Position numbers and translations under genes: made by a program
Notes under the pieces: generated by a model
Told to the model about the DNA's origin: nothing
Databases searched by the model: none
The model's input: only the letters and a program-made list of their open reading frames with translations
Assembly: GCF_023065955.2 (NCBI RefSeq)
Contig: NW_026622986.1
Span: 17,881,848-17,945,847 of the forward strand
Reading direction: 5' to 3'
Length of the DNA: 64,000 bases
Source of the DNA: Ursus arctos
Taxonomy: Eukaryota; Chordata; Mammalia; Carnivora; Ursidae
Shown here: positions 47,640 to 58,435 of the stretch, piece after piece
Layout: each line of letters opens with the position of its first letter
How positions within the stretch are numbered: the first letter of the stretch is position 1

Positions 47640-48635
47640 TAAACACATAGTTTAAAGAATCAGAAAATCCACACCTGTGTACCTGCCACTGAGCTTAAGG
47701 GAGACAGCCAGTACTGCATGGAGCCCTCTGTCTTAGTCCACGGGGGCTCTATCACAAAATATATATGGCTTGGGTGGCTTTAACAACACACGTTTCTTTC
47801 TCAGAGTTCTGGAAGCTGGAAAGTCTAAGTTCAAGATGCTGGAAGATTTGGTGTCTTGTGAGGGCCGTTTCCAGGTTCATAGACGGTCATCCTCTTCTTG
47901 TGTCCTCTCTTGGTAGAAGGGGCAAGGGAGCTCTCCGGGGCCTCTTTTTTAAGGGCACCAATCCCCTTCATGAGGATTCTACCCTCATGACCTAACTACC
48001 TCCCAGAGGCTCCACCTCCGAACGCCATCACCTTGATGGGTAGGATTTCAAGCTGTGAATTTGGGGAGGACTGGAACATTCGGAACATAACACCCTCCCT
48101 GACCCAATCCTCTCCCTCCTGGCGTAACTGCCATCCTGAATTTTGTGTTTAGAATTTTCTTTTATAGTTAATCTGTATGTGGACAATTCCAGAAACAATA
48201 TATTTCTTGACTTTATGTCTCCTTGAACTTGATATTAGTGGAATGAGATGGTGTGTATTCTCCTGTGACCTGCTTTACTCAAGATCATACTTTTGGAGTT
48301 CATCCACGCTGCTGTGGGTCTCTCTGCATCACTGCTGTGATTTTCACTGTGCTGTGGTATCCGGTGTGGAATAGATCCATTTTTGTTGTTGTTGTTGTTG
48401 TTGTTTTTTGATATGACAACGTGAGTGTAAATATGCAAGAGAGTCAAGTCTAGAAGTACCAAGGAGTGAAATGACCAGGCAGGTCTATGTGCATTTTCAA
48501 CATTTCTGGGTGTGATGCCATTTGTTGTCCAAAATGCTTGTGTGGATTTATTCTACCACCGGAAGTGTATACTTGCCCCTGTTGCTCCAAAACCTCCCTG
48601 TTGCTTTTCAAGTGCCCGGATGGACCATAGCTGTC
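47640..48635 (-). mobile_element. Old L1 LINE fragment, split by an LTR
   Basis: 'TGTACCTGCCACTGAGCTTA' lies left of the LTR. 'CATCCTGAATTTTGTGTTTA', 'CCTTGAACTTGATATTAGTG', 'GGAATGAGATGGTGTGTATT', 'AGTTCATCCACGCTGCTGTG' and 'GGTATCCGGTGTGGAATAGA' lie right of it. These are reverse L1 3' UTR landmarks. Between them lies an MLT1-like LTR. A (TTG)8 run is at 48383-48406. Confidence 0.65.
47724..48097 (-). mobile_element. MLT1-like (MaLR) LTR with 5-bp target duplication
   Basis: The LTR is 47729-48092, from TGTCTTAGTCCACGGGGGCT to GAACATAACA, with 'TGAGGGCCGTTTCCAGGTTC', 'CCTCATGACCTAACTACCTC' and 'CACCTTGATGGGTAGGATTT'. CCCTC flanks it exactly at 47724-47728 and 48093-48097. Confidence 0.85.
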
Positions 48636-49354
48636 TTTGCATTTCTAGTTTTTAACCTGAGACTTTGCACAATTTAGGAAATTGTGATTCAAGAGTTGAG
48701 TCAGTTTCGTCTTCCTCTCTGAAATATTCTTTTCTTAAAATTATGATAATATTTTTTTATTATATTATGTTAGTATTCTTTATTTGTTTTTATAAACAAA
48801 AGGGAGCACTATGTAGGACTGAGTCCAAGCTGGAATCAGGAATCTGAGTATAAGCTGTGGCCCCACAACTGAGAGTGTCACGATGGCAAAACGTTCTCTA
48901 CTGTGCAGAACAGATAATCCTCCCTATGTTGTGGTTTGGAGACATCTTACATGGTAGCCAGCCCATGTTGGAGTTCAGTTAATGCTAGATGCTCTATGCG
49001 TCCCATCTAACTCAGCTCCAGCATTAATGTAGGACGTTTTGAACACGGTTCGTTGGTCTGCATTGTGATGAATCACCCAGAGACAACTAAGCCTCAGGAC
49101 AAACAAAGCATTTGTCTGTGTAGCCGCAGGGCAGCCCATAGCCAAGCTACTCTGGCTGATTTTAACATGCGTGTCCCTATATCGCATCTCCTTCAAGCCA
49201 TTCTGGATAGTTTCTTTTCATTCTCACACCGGGGCTTTGTGAACTCTCTCGTAGGAATTGTGGCGACTTCTGAAGCTAATTTAGTTGGATCTTCTAGACC
49301 ACAGGCTTGTCACAGAGTTGGGTGGCAGGAGCAGTTGTGTAAATTGGAGTTTAT
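48636..49354. other. Unique non-coding sequence
   Basis: No gene or repeat recognised. Confidence 0.4.
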
Positions 49355-49562
49355 TTAAACACAAACTGCTTACTGTGTGCTCGACCTGTTCAAAGCCCTT
49401 CACAGATGTTCATTCCTAGCTTCTTCCTACCGGTGTCCTCATAACAATAACATATTGCTATTATTGCCACTTCAGAGACGAGGGAACTGAGACACAGAGG
49501 GGTTCAATAACACGCCCAAGTGATAGAGCTGGTGGCTGGCGGAGCCAGGAGGCAGTCACTTG
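49355..49562 (-). mobile_element. MIR SINE
   Basis: 'ACTGTGTGCTCGACCTGTTC', 'GACGAGGGAACTGAGACACA', 'GAGGGGTTCAATAACACGCC' and 'AAGTGATAGAGCTGGTGGCT' are a well-preserved reverse MIR core. Confidence 0.85.
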
Positions 49563-52500
49563 TCTAACGGTTACCTTAAGCTAGCGAAGCGGGTGAGTGG
49601 ATGTCCACGTATTTCCCATGATCCTTTCGTGCCCTAACCTTTGTGTGTCAATACAACATCAACACCAAAGTTAAAAGAGCTATAACTTTGATGCTGGAGT
49701 GTCCCCACCTTAGTCCTGCTTCTTATAGGTGCACGAATGGACAGACTTACAAAAATTATTGCTAGCTGAACATCCCCTTCTTTACAATGTCTCTTGAGGT
49801 CTAAGAGAAACTAGTACTCAGATTTGTAAATAGTTTTCCTGAAATTATGGATTTAAAAAGATTTGCTTGGGCTCCTTTCCAATTTCTTAGTCTTAGCTCA
49901 AGATTGTAACTTGTTATGGTGCTTCTGATGAAATTAAGAAAGCATATGGTTGTAAAACTTTTTAATAGCTGAAGCTTAAAAAATATTCTCAGTATCAATG
50001 ACTCCTGCAGATAGAATGAAGTATGTCGATTTGGAAATTAACTGGATACATTTTCTGCTTTCAGTGTAGAAATTTATGTCCTTCGCAAAAAAAAAAAAAA
50101 AAAAAAAAGCCAGAAAAAAAGAAACTTCATTAGTTTGTATTTTCAGCCAGAAGTAAGAACTCTTTAAAAGCAACTCTGTTTTATGAGGTTAACATTAAGA
50201 CATCTAAATCTGTCTTATCTTGCAGAGCCTGGGTAATTAACTCTCAAGTGTCCCGACATTGAACTATTTGGGCATTTTTGGGTACTGTAATTGTACTATA
50301 TGCCTTAGAGTAAATGCCAAGTCATAGTTTTTTTTTTTTTTTAATCCCAAGTTTCAATAAAATACAATTAATTTGAATGGCATTAACAGAGATCTCAGAC
50401 AGAGCATGGCATTTTCATAGTTTTCAGAAGTCTCAGAACATTTTGGAAAAATACATTAGTGCTGTGGTCCTTCCCTTCATCTACATCCGGGAGAATTTAA
50501 ATGTAAAATGTGACTTGAAAAGGACTTACAAAAAGGAAGATAACAGAGATTCTTTGAATCTCTCACATTTCAAAGAAAACAGAACAACCTTGTTCCGGAG
50601 CCAGGGAGAAAACAATGGCCTGACCACTGAGCACTGTCAGAGAAGGAGCGCAGCTGGCTGACTGTATCACAGGGCCGGTGGTGTGACACGCCGTGGCTGC
50701 AGGCAAATGGTTGAGTTGGAGTATCCAGGACAATGCCAGCCAGTCGCCCACACGTTATGAAACCAACCTGGAAAAAACGTTGTTAAGCCAGTCTGACCTG
50801 GCTCTGCCTAACCAGCAGTTTTTGGTTTTTCTCATTAACAGTAACAGTGATAAAAACAGACAGGAAACAAAAAACAGCCTAAGAAAGAGAGTATGTCAAT
50901 GGAGCCAAAACCCTGTTCCTACTATTTCCAGCTAATTAGTCACAGCACTATGTTAGCATGAGTTGGTTAGAAGCTCTTTTGGAAAAGTAATTTTCACAAA
51001 ACTTTCCATATATATATATATAATTTTTTTTTTTCTGTTTTGCCCTGACCTTCTGAGTGTTTCAGCATCTTTGTTAAGTCCCACTTTGTCATGCTTTGTA
51101 CTAGTTCAGTCCAAGTCTCAAGGACAACCTTAAAAATAAAATGCCAAACATTCATTTGCATACTTCCTTGGGAATTGTCATAATGAGGGGCCATTGGATG
51201 AGGTTTATAAAGAAGCCAAGGGATTAGTTTATTTTTATATTTGAGAAATGAAAACAGCTCTACTATCCTCCCCAAATTCATGCTCATTACAAATGTTTTA
51301 AACAATATTGAGGAATAAAGAAAAAACCTGAGATTCCTATCAGGCAGAAGCAATTGTTGTTAATATTTTTGTGTCTTTCCTTTTGGACTTTCGTGAGTGT
51401 CTGAGTGCCCCTGGACACACAGAAAACACCTAGAAGGACAGCCGTGATTTAAAAAAGAAAAAAAGTGGGCAATGAGATTATAACCATAAAGTCAGGTTAA
51501 CACCCCATCGTCTTCTTTTTGCCCCAGCAGTCTCCAAATTACAAATATTGGATCGTAAATGGTCAATATGTCTGAGGTGAAGAACAGTGTGAATTCCCTG
51601 TCTTGACCCCCAGATCCTTCACTGGGTCACTGGGAAGACAGATGTATTCTGAGCATTTCCTTTCTGCATCTAATGTTGGTGCCACCATATTTGTTATGGC
51701 TCCAGCTCTCACAGAACTCGAGGAGGTGGCATTTCCACATCAATGGGCTGAGAGGACCCATGTTGTAAAATCCCAGACTGAGGCCTGGGATGAAAGTGCT
51801 ATTCCTGATGGCTGGTGACGTCCCAGGGTTATCCACATGCATTCAAGAAAATGCCATTTAATCTTGGTTCTAAACTCTCTGTGAACTTTACCTTATATAC
51901 AAAGAGTTTCTATGCGGATGACCAGTTGATGACAGTCAGTTGGTGACTGAGTTTCCTCATGTAGGAAAGGGGCGAGTTCTCTTCTTCACTTACTTTGTGG
52001 ATCCTGAGCAAGACTGGATTGGTCTCTGGGTGTATTTTTGCTGGCTGCCAGATTTTCTTGGGTCTTACTTTATTTTTAGCCGCCATTATTCTTACTGTGG
52101 ACAGATTGGGAAGTAGTTAAATTGAGATGGGAAGCTTGAAGTTTCTCTTAGTGAAATGCAGACTTGGCCTGTCTCCTCATTTTCTGGGAGCCTTTTATGT
52201 TCATTTGCTCTTTCTTCTTAGTGTTGGTTAATGGAGTGACACCTGTTAACAGCAGCACCCAGCCACACATCTTTGGAACCACTCCTCACACGTAGTGATA
52301 GCTGACTGCAGCTTGACACTTCCTTCTCAAGAAAACAAACAAACAAACACCACTTTTCTGATTGCATTGGTGGTCCCATTTTTGCCTTTACCCGATATGT
52401 GAAGTTTTCAGTTGAATTAAATATTTAAAAACGAACGTTATCTCTGTATACAAATTCCGAAAGCTTATAGAGTCATTCTTTAAACAAATCTTTAAATGAG

Positions 52501-53143
52501 TTTTTCCTTCTTTTCTTCTCTTCCTTCTCCTCCCCCTCTTCTTCCTTAAATATATCTTTTAAACTTCTCCTATAAACTTCCTTCTAGAGTGTCTTTTAAA
52601 CTTACAAAAAACCCCCACTTCATTGCTATCGCTTCTTAATATCTCTGCCTTTAGTTATTATATGCAGTTTTCTAGTACTTCAGATTTTCTTATCTTATTT
52701 GTTCAAGTTTGTTCAGACTTACTTTTTAGGTCATATGGATATGATTTTTGCACACCGATGGTTGATGAGTTTTTCTGGGTGCTTCATTTCCCCCCATCTG
52801 ACTACTTTCACTGATCTAACTTTGACAGGCTTGCGTGTGTGAGGAGAGTGAGGGATTGCAGTCAGGTTGAGGTTGAGGTTCCTGTGGTGTTTTCCTATCT
52901 CCAGACACCAAGGTTGGTGTTTCTTTTTCTTTTTAATGCTGGCTCAGCTTTAGGGTTTATAGTTTTCCTAAAGAAGAAGGATGCTCATTGTATTTCATAC
53001 ATGGTTGGTTGGAGACTTCATAGTAGAAGGAGGCCAAAGCCAGGAGCAAAGGAACAAGTCATCAGAGCTAAGGACCTGAAATGCCATGTGACTAAAGCTG
53101 ACAGGAACCCACGTGGTGGCTGTTCTTGGACCTCTGCAGGAAA
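49563..53143. other. Unique non-coding sequence
   Basis: About 3.6 kb with A- and T-runs (50087-50108, 50329-50342), (TA)n at 51009-51022 and a pyrimidine-rich patch at 52501-52560. No gene or named repeat is seen. Open frames (for example 50994-51353 minus, 119 codons) have no family features. Confidence 0.4.
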
Positions 53144-53254
53144 CAGGTGACCAACCATCAGGGTTTACCTGGGACTATTGGGTTTCAGTGTTGAAAGTTT
53201 CACTTATTAGGAAACCACTCAGATCCTGGCAAAGCAGGATGGTTGGTCACCCTA
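53144..53254. mobile_element. Short non-autonomous DNA transposon with terminal inverted repeats
   Basis: The ends AGGTGACCAACCATC (from 53145) and GATGGTTGGTCACCCTA (to 53254) are inverted copies. The interior 'GGGTTTACCTGGGACTATTG…AGATCCTGGCAAAGC' fits a known class of about 110-bp hAT-like elements that end in 'GGTCACCCTA'. Confidence 0.65.
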
Positions 53255-53429
53255 GAAACAAAGCTGTCCTGAGTAACCAGTTTTCTCACATGATTTGAGG
53301 TAAGAAAAAAGAGAGAGAATTAGGATGCTTTCCTCATGTCATCAGGAAGCAGCCAATGTCAGATGAAGTCAACGAAACCTGGTGTGTCGATTTGGGAATT
53401 CTAAAGCACAAACACGAGAAGTAGTGTTA

Positions 53430-53582
53430 TGTCCTGGAGAAAGCACAGGCCCTGACGCCAGATGGCTTTATGACTTTGGGCAGAGTATTTCGTGTCTGAG
53501 TCTTCTCATCTGCAAAAGGAGTGATACAGACCTCTTCCATGTTGGTTGTGAAGATTGATGTTAATATATGTAAAATGCAGTT
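53430..53582 (+). mobile_element. MIR SINE relic
   Basis: 'GAGAAAGCACAGGCCCTGAC', 'ATGACTTTGGGCAGAGTATT', 'TCTTCTCATCTGCAAAAGGA', 'TGGTTGTGAAGATTGATGTT' follow MIR in order. Confidence 0.75.
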
Positions 53583-53764
53583 GTTATGATGATGACATAA
53601 AACGTAAAAAAAGGTAAAAAAAAAAAAGGCAAAAAAAAAAAAGAACCCCACAAAAAACCAAACAGAAGTCAGGCAGTCCCAGTGGAAATGTAGAAAAAGT
53701 AAAATTGGAAAGTGAGACTTTATCATTATTTATCCAGTCATATCCAGCAAAAAGAGAGGCTATC

Positions 53765-53982
53765 TGGTAAACCCAAATTTTTTAAAGATTTTGTTTATTT
53801 GAGAGAGAGAGAGAGATCGTGTGCACAAGAAGGGGGAGGGGAGAAAGAGAGGCAGAAGCAGATTCCCCACTGAGCAGGGAGCTGGACACAGGGCTGGATC
53901 CCAGGACTCTGGGATCCTGACCTGAGTCAAAGGCAGACGCCCAACTGACTGAGCCATGCACGTGCCCCTGGTAAACCCAAAT
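53765..53982 (-). mobile_element. Can-SINE (older subtype) with 14-bp target duplication
   Basis: The SINE body is 53779-53968: TTTTTTAAAGATTTTGTTTA, GAGAGAGAGAGAGATCGTGT, terminal GAGCCATGCACGTGCCCC. TGGTAAACCCAAAT is exact at 53765-53778 and 53969-53982. Confidence 0.94.
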
Positions 53983-54877
53983 ATTAATGAGAGAGAACAG
54001 TGTACATATCGGAGAAGTTTATCATGTTGAATTATCTAGAGCTTTGAGCTGGACAGGACCCTAGATATTAATTAGCTCCCTTCCCCCTTTGTTTGATCAC
54101 CCAAGCTCATCCAGTTCCTATGCTTGTTCATCAGTAAGCTTTGATTTTTATTTTGGCTTCTTGGGAATCTGACACCCTCACTCTCCAGGGGTGAAGCATT
54201 TTGGAGAGGCAATATTTTCTAGCCAGTTGAGGTTTTATACCAATAAGAATTAATGCTTAAAAATCGAAAAAAAGAATATGAGGAGGGAAAGATTTCTGTA
54301 ATACATAATTCACTTTGCCTTGAAGTGGCCTCCTTCTTCCCACTTTAGAGGATGGACATGTGGAAACATAGCCTTGGCCAGATGATGTCACTGCAGTAGG
54401 AAAGGGGGTTGGGGGGAGCATGAGAACAGTCACCAGGCAGGAGAACAGAAGGAAGTGAGGGAGTAACAGGGCAGAGTGGACAGGTGGCTTAATTTGGTTG
54501 TGTGGACTGGGAAGGGCTTTTGGAGATTGTGGTGTTTGATTAGATGCTTAAAAGAATAAAAGAATTCAGTAGGTAGATGGGAGGGAGAGGGATCGTCGAA
54601 GCACAGCTATGAAGATTGCACAAATACCATCCTAGGCACTGGAGGAGTGTGGTATCTGACACTTTGTCATTAGATTTGTTTCTGATTTGTAATCAGTCAT
54701 CTTAGGAGCTTGGTTAGAATAAGTAAATTCACTAGGTTCTCACTCAAATACCTAATACTGGTAAAATATCTTCTCTGAAAGTGCAGAGTAGGGGTGTTAG
54801 GCCCTGAGTGGGGTGAGCCTGTCAGACAGTAGCTACCTCTATGGTGAAAAATATACCCCCAAAAGGAAAAGCAACTG
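53983..54877. other. Unique non-coding sequence
   Basis: No gene. A purine-rich stretch (54395-54600) has vague old-repeat character. Confidence 0.4.
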
Positions 54878-55281
54878 TGATATTTAATTTTGAGTCACCG
54901 TGGCCAGACCACAGTACCCAGTTTTTGGCCAAACAGCAGTCTAGATGTTGCTATGAAGGTATTTTTTAGATGAGAATAAGATTTAGATCTGTGGACTTTG
55001 AGTAAAGCAGATTACCCTCCATAAGGTACGTGGGCCTCATCCAATCAGTTGAAGGCCTTAAAAGAAAGACTGAGGTCTCCCAGAGAAGGAGGAATTGTGC
55101 CTCCAGGTTTCAGATGCAACATTTAACTCTTCCTTGGGTCTCCACCTTGCTGGATTAGTCTGCAAATTTCAGACTTAGCCAGTTCCTTAAAATAAATCTT
55201 TCTTTATGTATCTATCAATCTCTTATATACAACCAATCTTCTCTTGGTTTTGTTTATCTGGAGGACCCTGGCTAATTTGCA
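54878..55281 (+). mobile_element. MLT2-like (ERVL) LTR
   Basis: 'TGATATTTAATTTTGAGTCA' start, 'GGACTTTGAGTAAAGCAGAT', 'CTCATCCAATCAGTTGAAGG', 'CCAGTTCCTTAAAATAAATC' (poly-A signal) and 'CTGGAGGACCCTGGCTAATT' end follow MLT2B-type LTRs in order. It is a solitary LTR without internal genes. Confidence 0.7.
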
Positions 55282-55388
55282 TCTTTACCACTTTCGTGCT
55301 TTTAAAATGTATGTGGCACTAAACCTATTGTTTATCTTCTCTTACCTGGTTGTTGTTGTTGTTGTTTTTTAAGAAATTTATCATGTTT

Positions 55389-55628
55389 AAGAGTAGAATG
55401 ACCCTTGGGGCGCCTGGGTGGCTCAGTCGTTAAGCGTCTGCCTTTGGCTCAGGGCATGATCCTGGCGTTCCGGGATCGAGCCCCACATCAGGCTCCTCCG
55501 CTGGAAGCCTGCTTCTTCCTCTCCCACTCCCCCTGCTTGTGTTCCCTCTCTCGCTGGCTGTCTCTCTCTCTGTCAAATAAATGAATAAAATCTTAAAAAA
55601 AAAAAAAAAAAAGAGTAGAATGACCCTT
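55389..55628 (+). mobile_element. Can-SINE with 18-bp target duplication
   Basis: The SINE body is 55407-55610: GGGGCGCCTGGGTGGCTCAG to AATAAAATCTTA plus a 17-18 nt A-run. AAGAGTAGAATGACCCTT is exact at 55389-55406 and 55611-55628. It is intact and looks young. Confidence 0.97.
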
Positions 55629-56214
55629 GAAGGAAGAAGTGCACTCTGGGAGATTTTCTGAATGGCAGCCATCAAGAGCGGTCAGGGCGCGTCTGTATTT
55701 ACATGGTTTCCAGCCATGTTTTCCCAGCATGTTGTGGATCTGTGACTCTCCTTGGAGGCATTTGGTATTCAGAAGTCAATAAACAAATGACATTGATCTG
55801 TAATGTGGGGCTGACACAGTGACTGATGGGATACCAACTCCTTCAGCCCAGTGTGTGAGGGGAAAACAACACCAAAAGTGCCCAGGCAAATGACGAGAGA
55901 TCCTGTAAGAATTCAGTGCAAGATGTTCCTCTTGGTGAAGCTGCCACAGTGGAAATTTTTGTCTTGGAAAGCTGCTCTTTTGCATGGAGATAGGTTGATA
56001 TTGTGATATACAGAAATCCTTTGTTGAGTAGATTCTGGATTTATTGGTTGTATAAATATTCTGTGGTGCTTGTGTACCCCACAAAGGAGAGAAGCTTACA
56101 GGCTATATGGCAGTATCATTGTGGGCTAGAAGTGGCCCTCTTGGCAAAGTGAGTAATACTTGAAATTTATTATGCCCTTTCCTGATTTACTTCAGTGGAT
56201 GGCCTTTGACAACA
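55629..56214. other. Unique non-coding sequence
   Basis: No gene or repeat recognised. Confidence 0.4.
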
Positions 56215-56302
56215 TCACTCAAGGTATTACAATCTCTCTTTACAATACGAGGAAAGGGAGCCTCTTGAGATGAAGTGACTTGGTCAAGGTCACAGAGAAT
56301 CC
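56215..56302 (-). mobile_element. MIR SINE fragment
   Basis: 'TACAATACGAGGAAAGGGAG' and 'GAAGTGACTTGGTCAAGGTC' plus ACAGAG match the reverse MIR core. Confidence 0.7.
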
Positions 56303-57102
56303 TTTCTTGACAGAGACTTATATATTAGTTGTTTTGGCTACTTTGGTACTAGACTTCCATAAAACTTCAGCACATTGTTTGGTCCCTACTATGAACTTAG
56401 CCAATGTTTACTTCATCTCTACTTTAATTTATCTGTGGGACAAGGTAGAATATATTAAAAAATAGTTCTTTTTGTGACTTCATTAGGGAAAGTATTAAGT
56501 ACAAAGAGACCTGTTATTGAATGAGCTTAGGAGAAATGTGAGTTGTGTTCCTGATAGATTCTTCTTTTGAAACACCTATAGCATTGCAGAGTCTTGTAAA
56601 ATATTTTTATGCTGTCCCCTTCCCCTTATCCAGTGCCTGCCTGGATACTGTCCTTGGGAATAGGTCTCCCAGAGCGGAGGTGGTTCGTTCAAATATTGAC
56701 AGACAGTTTGACAAGGAATGTCGCAAGCATCATTTGGTTCATGACCATAATCAATGCATATAACTTGCAACAATCTTTTATTTGTTCCTGGGTAAATCAG
56801 CAAGACCTAAAAGAAAAAAGTATTGAGTAAAAGTGACTCAAAAATGATTTGCTTTTTTCCCATGGTTTAAATTTGTGGCTTTATTATTATTGGGATGTCA
56901 TTAGCGACCAACTGCTGGTGCATTGGAAAAGGCTGGTTGGCAGACACATTCATAAGATTTTTATGCTGTAAATCATGCTTCCTGGAAAATAGAAAGCTCT
57001 AAGAGGTAGACTAAAACTGTATAGGCTTCTTCTTTTTTCTCCATCCCAAACGGACATTTCCCACTTTAATTATTAAAAAGAAGCAGCAAATAATAAAAAT
57101 AC
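56303..57102. other. Unique non-coding sequence
   Basis: No gene or repeat recognised. Confidence 0.4.
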
Positions 57103-57332
57103 TAAAATTAGGTTTTTGGTTTTTTTTTTTAAAGATTTTATTTATTTATTGGACAGAGAGAGACACAGTGAGAGAGGGAACACCAGCAGGGGGAGTGGCA
57201 GAGGGAGAAGCAGGCTTCCCGCTGAGCAGGGAGCCCAATGTGGGGCTCGATCCCAGGACCCTGGGACCATGACCTGAGCTGAAGACAGACGCTTAATGAC
57301 TGAGCCACCCAGGCGCCCCTAAAATTAGGTTT
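57103..57332 (-). mobile_element. Can-SINE with 13-bp target duplication
   Basis: The SINE body is 57116-57319: T-run, AAAGATTTTATTTATTTATT, terminal GAGCCACCCAGGCGCCCC. TAAAATTAGGTTT flanks it exactly at 57103-57115 and 57320-57332. Confidence 0.95.
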
Positions 57333-58198
57333 GTAATGTGGCACTGCAGAACCCCAGTTTTTTAAAGGTAGGAAGCAAATGACGAGTCACGTGTCTGCCT
57401 TTATTTCTTGGCCAAAGAGGATTTATGTTTTCAGAAGTTGGACATACACTGTGGTTTTTGGTATCTTCTGAGTTTGTGAATACTGAGGTCAGTAGCATTT
57501 TTTGGTGGGTTTTCAGTTTTCAGCAATTGGTCCTGCAGGACTGGGAATGTGACACCTACAAGAAAAGGAATATGTTTCTGTCAACTTGTAAATTAAAATT
57601 GTCAACGAATTATGATTTGTTCAATACTCGAGTGGTCGGATTTAACTTTTGGATTCTCTTAATTTACTGCAGTATTTCCTACAATTTAGAAACCATAACA
57701 AGGTTCCTGACTTTAAACACGTGGTCCAGAGTCAAAGGAATAATTTTAAGGAATTTCAAAGGTCAGTTTTAATTTTAACAATTTATGGAAGCCGATGATA
57801 ATTGGATGTCCAGGTAGAGAAAAGCTTTATTTTCATATGAAAATATGAACTTCTGAGAATGTCTGTACTTCGAGCCTCACACCTTTTACTTTTCACTAGT
57901 TTCTAGCGGGCTGTTCACTCACCTCTTCATTCGGTATTTTTGCAAGTTCCCCTCCTCCAGCGGGAAGCATCCGGGCCATTCGGGACGCAAGCACTGATAC
58001 GGCGGGTTGTCTAGTGTGAGTTAAACAAGTGGAGCTTTGAGGTGGGGGCTGGGCGAGAGCAGAGGAGAGTTTGGAAATGTGGGCATGTGAGTGGGACCCA
58101 CCTTTTTAAAAAAAACACTTTTTTTTTTTTAAACCTTCCGTGGAATTTGTGTTCCATGGAGCACTGTTTAGGGAAACATAGGCCTGTAATCATATTAT
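57333..58198. other. Unique non-coding sequence
   Basis: A 115-codon open frame (57425-57772) has no recognised family. AT-rich otherwise. Confidence 0.4.
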
Positions 58199-58435
58199 TC
58201 AACTTCAGCTTTCTTTTCTTTTTTTTTTTTTAAAGATTTTATTTATTTATTCGACAGAGATAGAGACAGCCAGCGAGAGAGGGAACACAGCAGGGGGAGT
58301 GGGAGAGGAAGAAGCAGGCTCATAGCGGAGGAGCCTGATGTGGGGCTCGATACTATAATGCCAGGATCACGCCCTGAGCCGAAGGCAGACGCCCAACCGT
58401 TGTGCCACCCAGGCGCCCCTCAACTTCAGCTTTCT
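58199..58435 (-). mobile_element. Can-SINE with 16-bp target duplication
   Basis: The SINE body is 58215-58419, of the AGACAGCCAGCGAGAGAGGG subtype. TCAACTTCAGCTTTCT flanks it exactly at 58199-58214 and 58420-58435. Confidence 0.96.

Noticed and set aside
50994..51353. 119-codon minus-strand frame ending in a Lys/Tyr/Ile-rich simple stretch
   Set aside because: It begins and ends in A/T runs and (TA)n. No recognised family.
57425..57772. 115-codon plus-strand frame rich in aromatic residues
   Set aside because: Reads like AT-rich intergenic DNA translated. No signal peptide or domain recognised.
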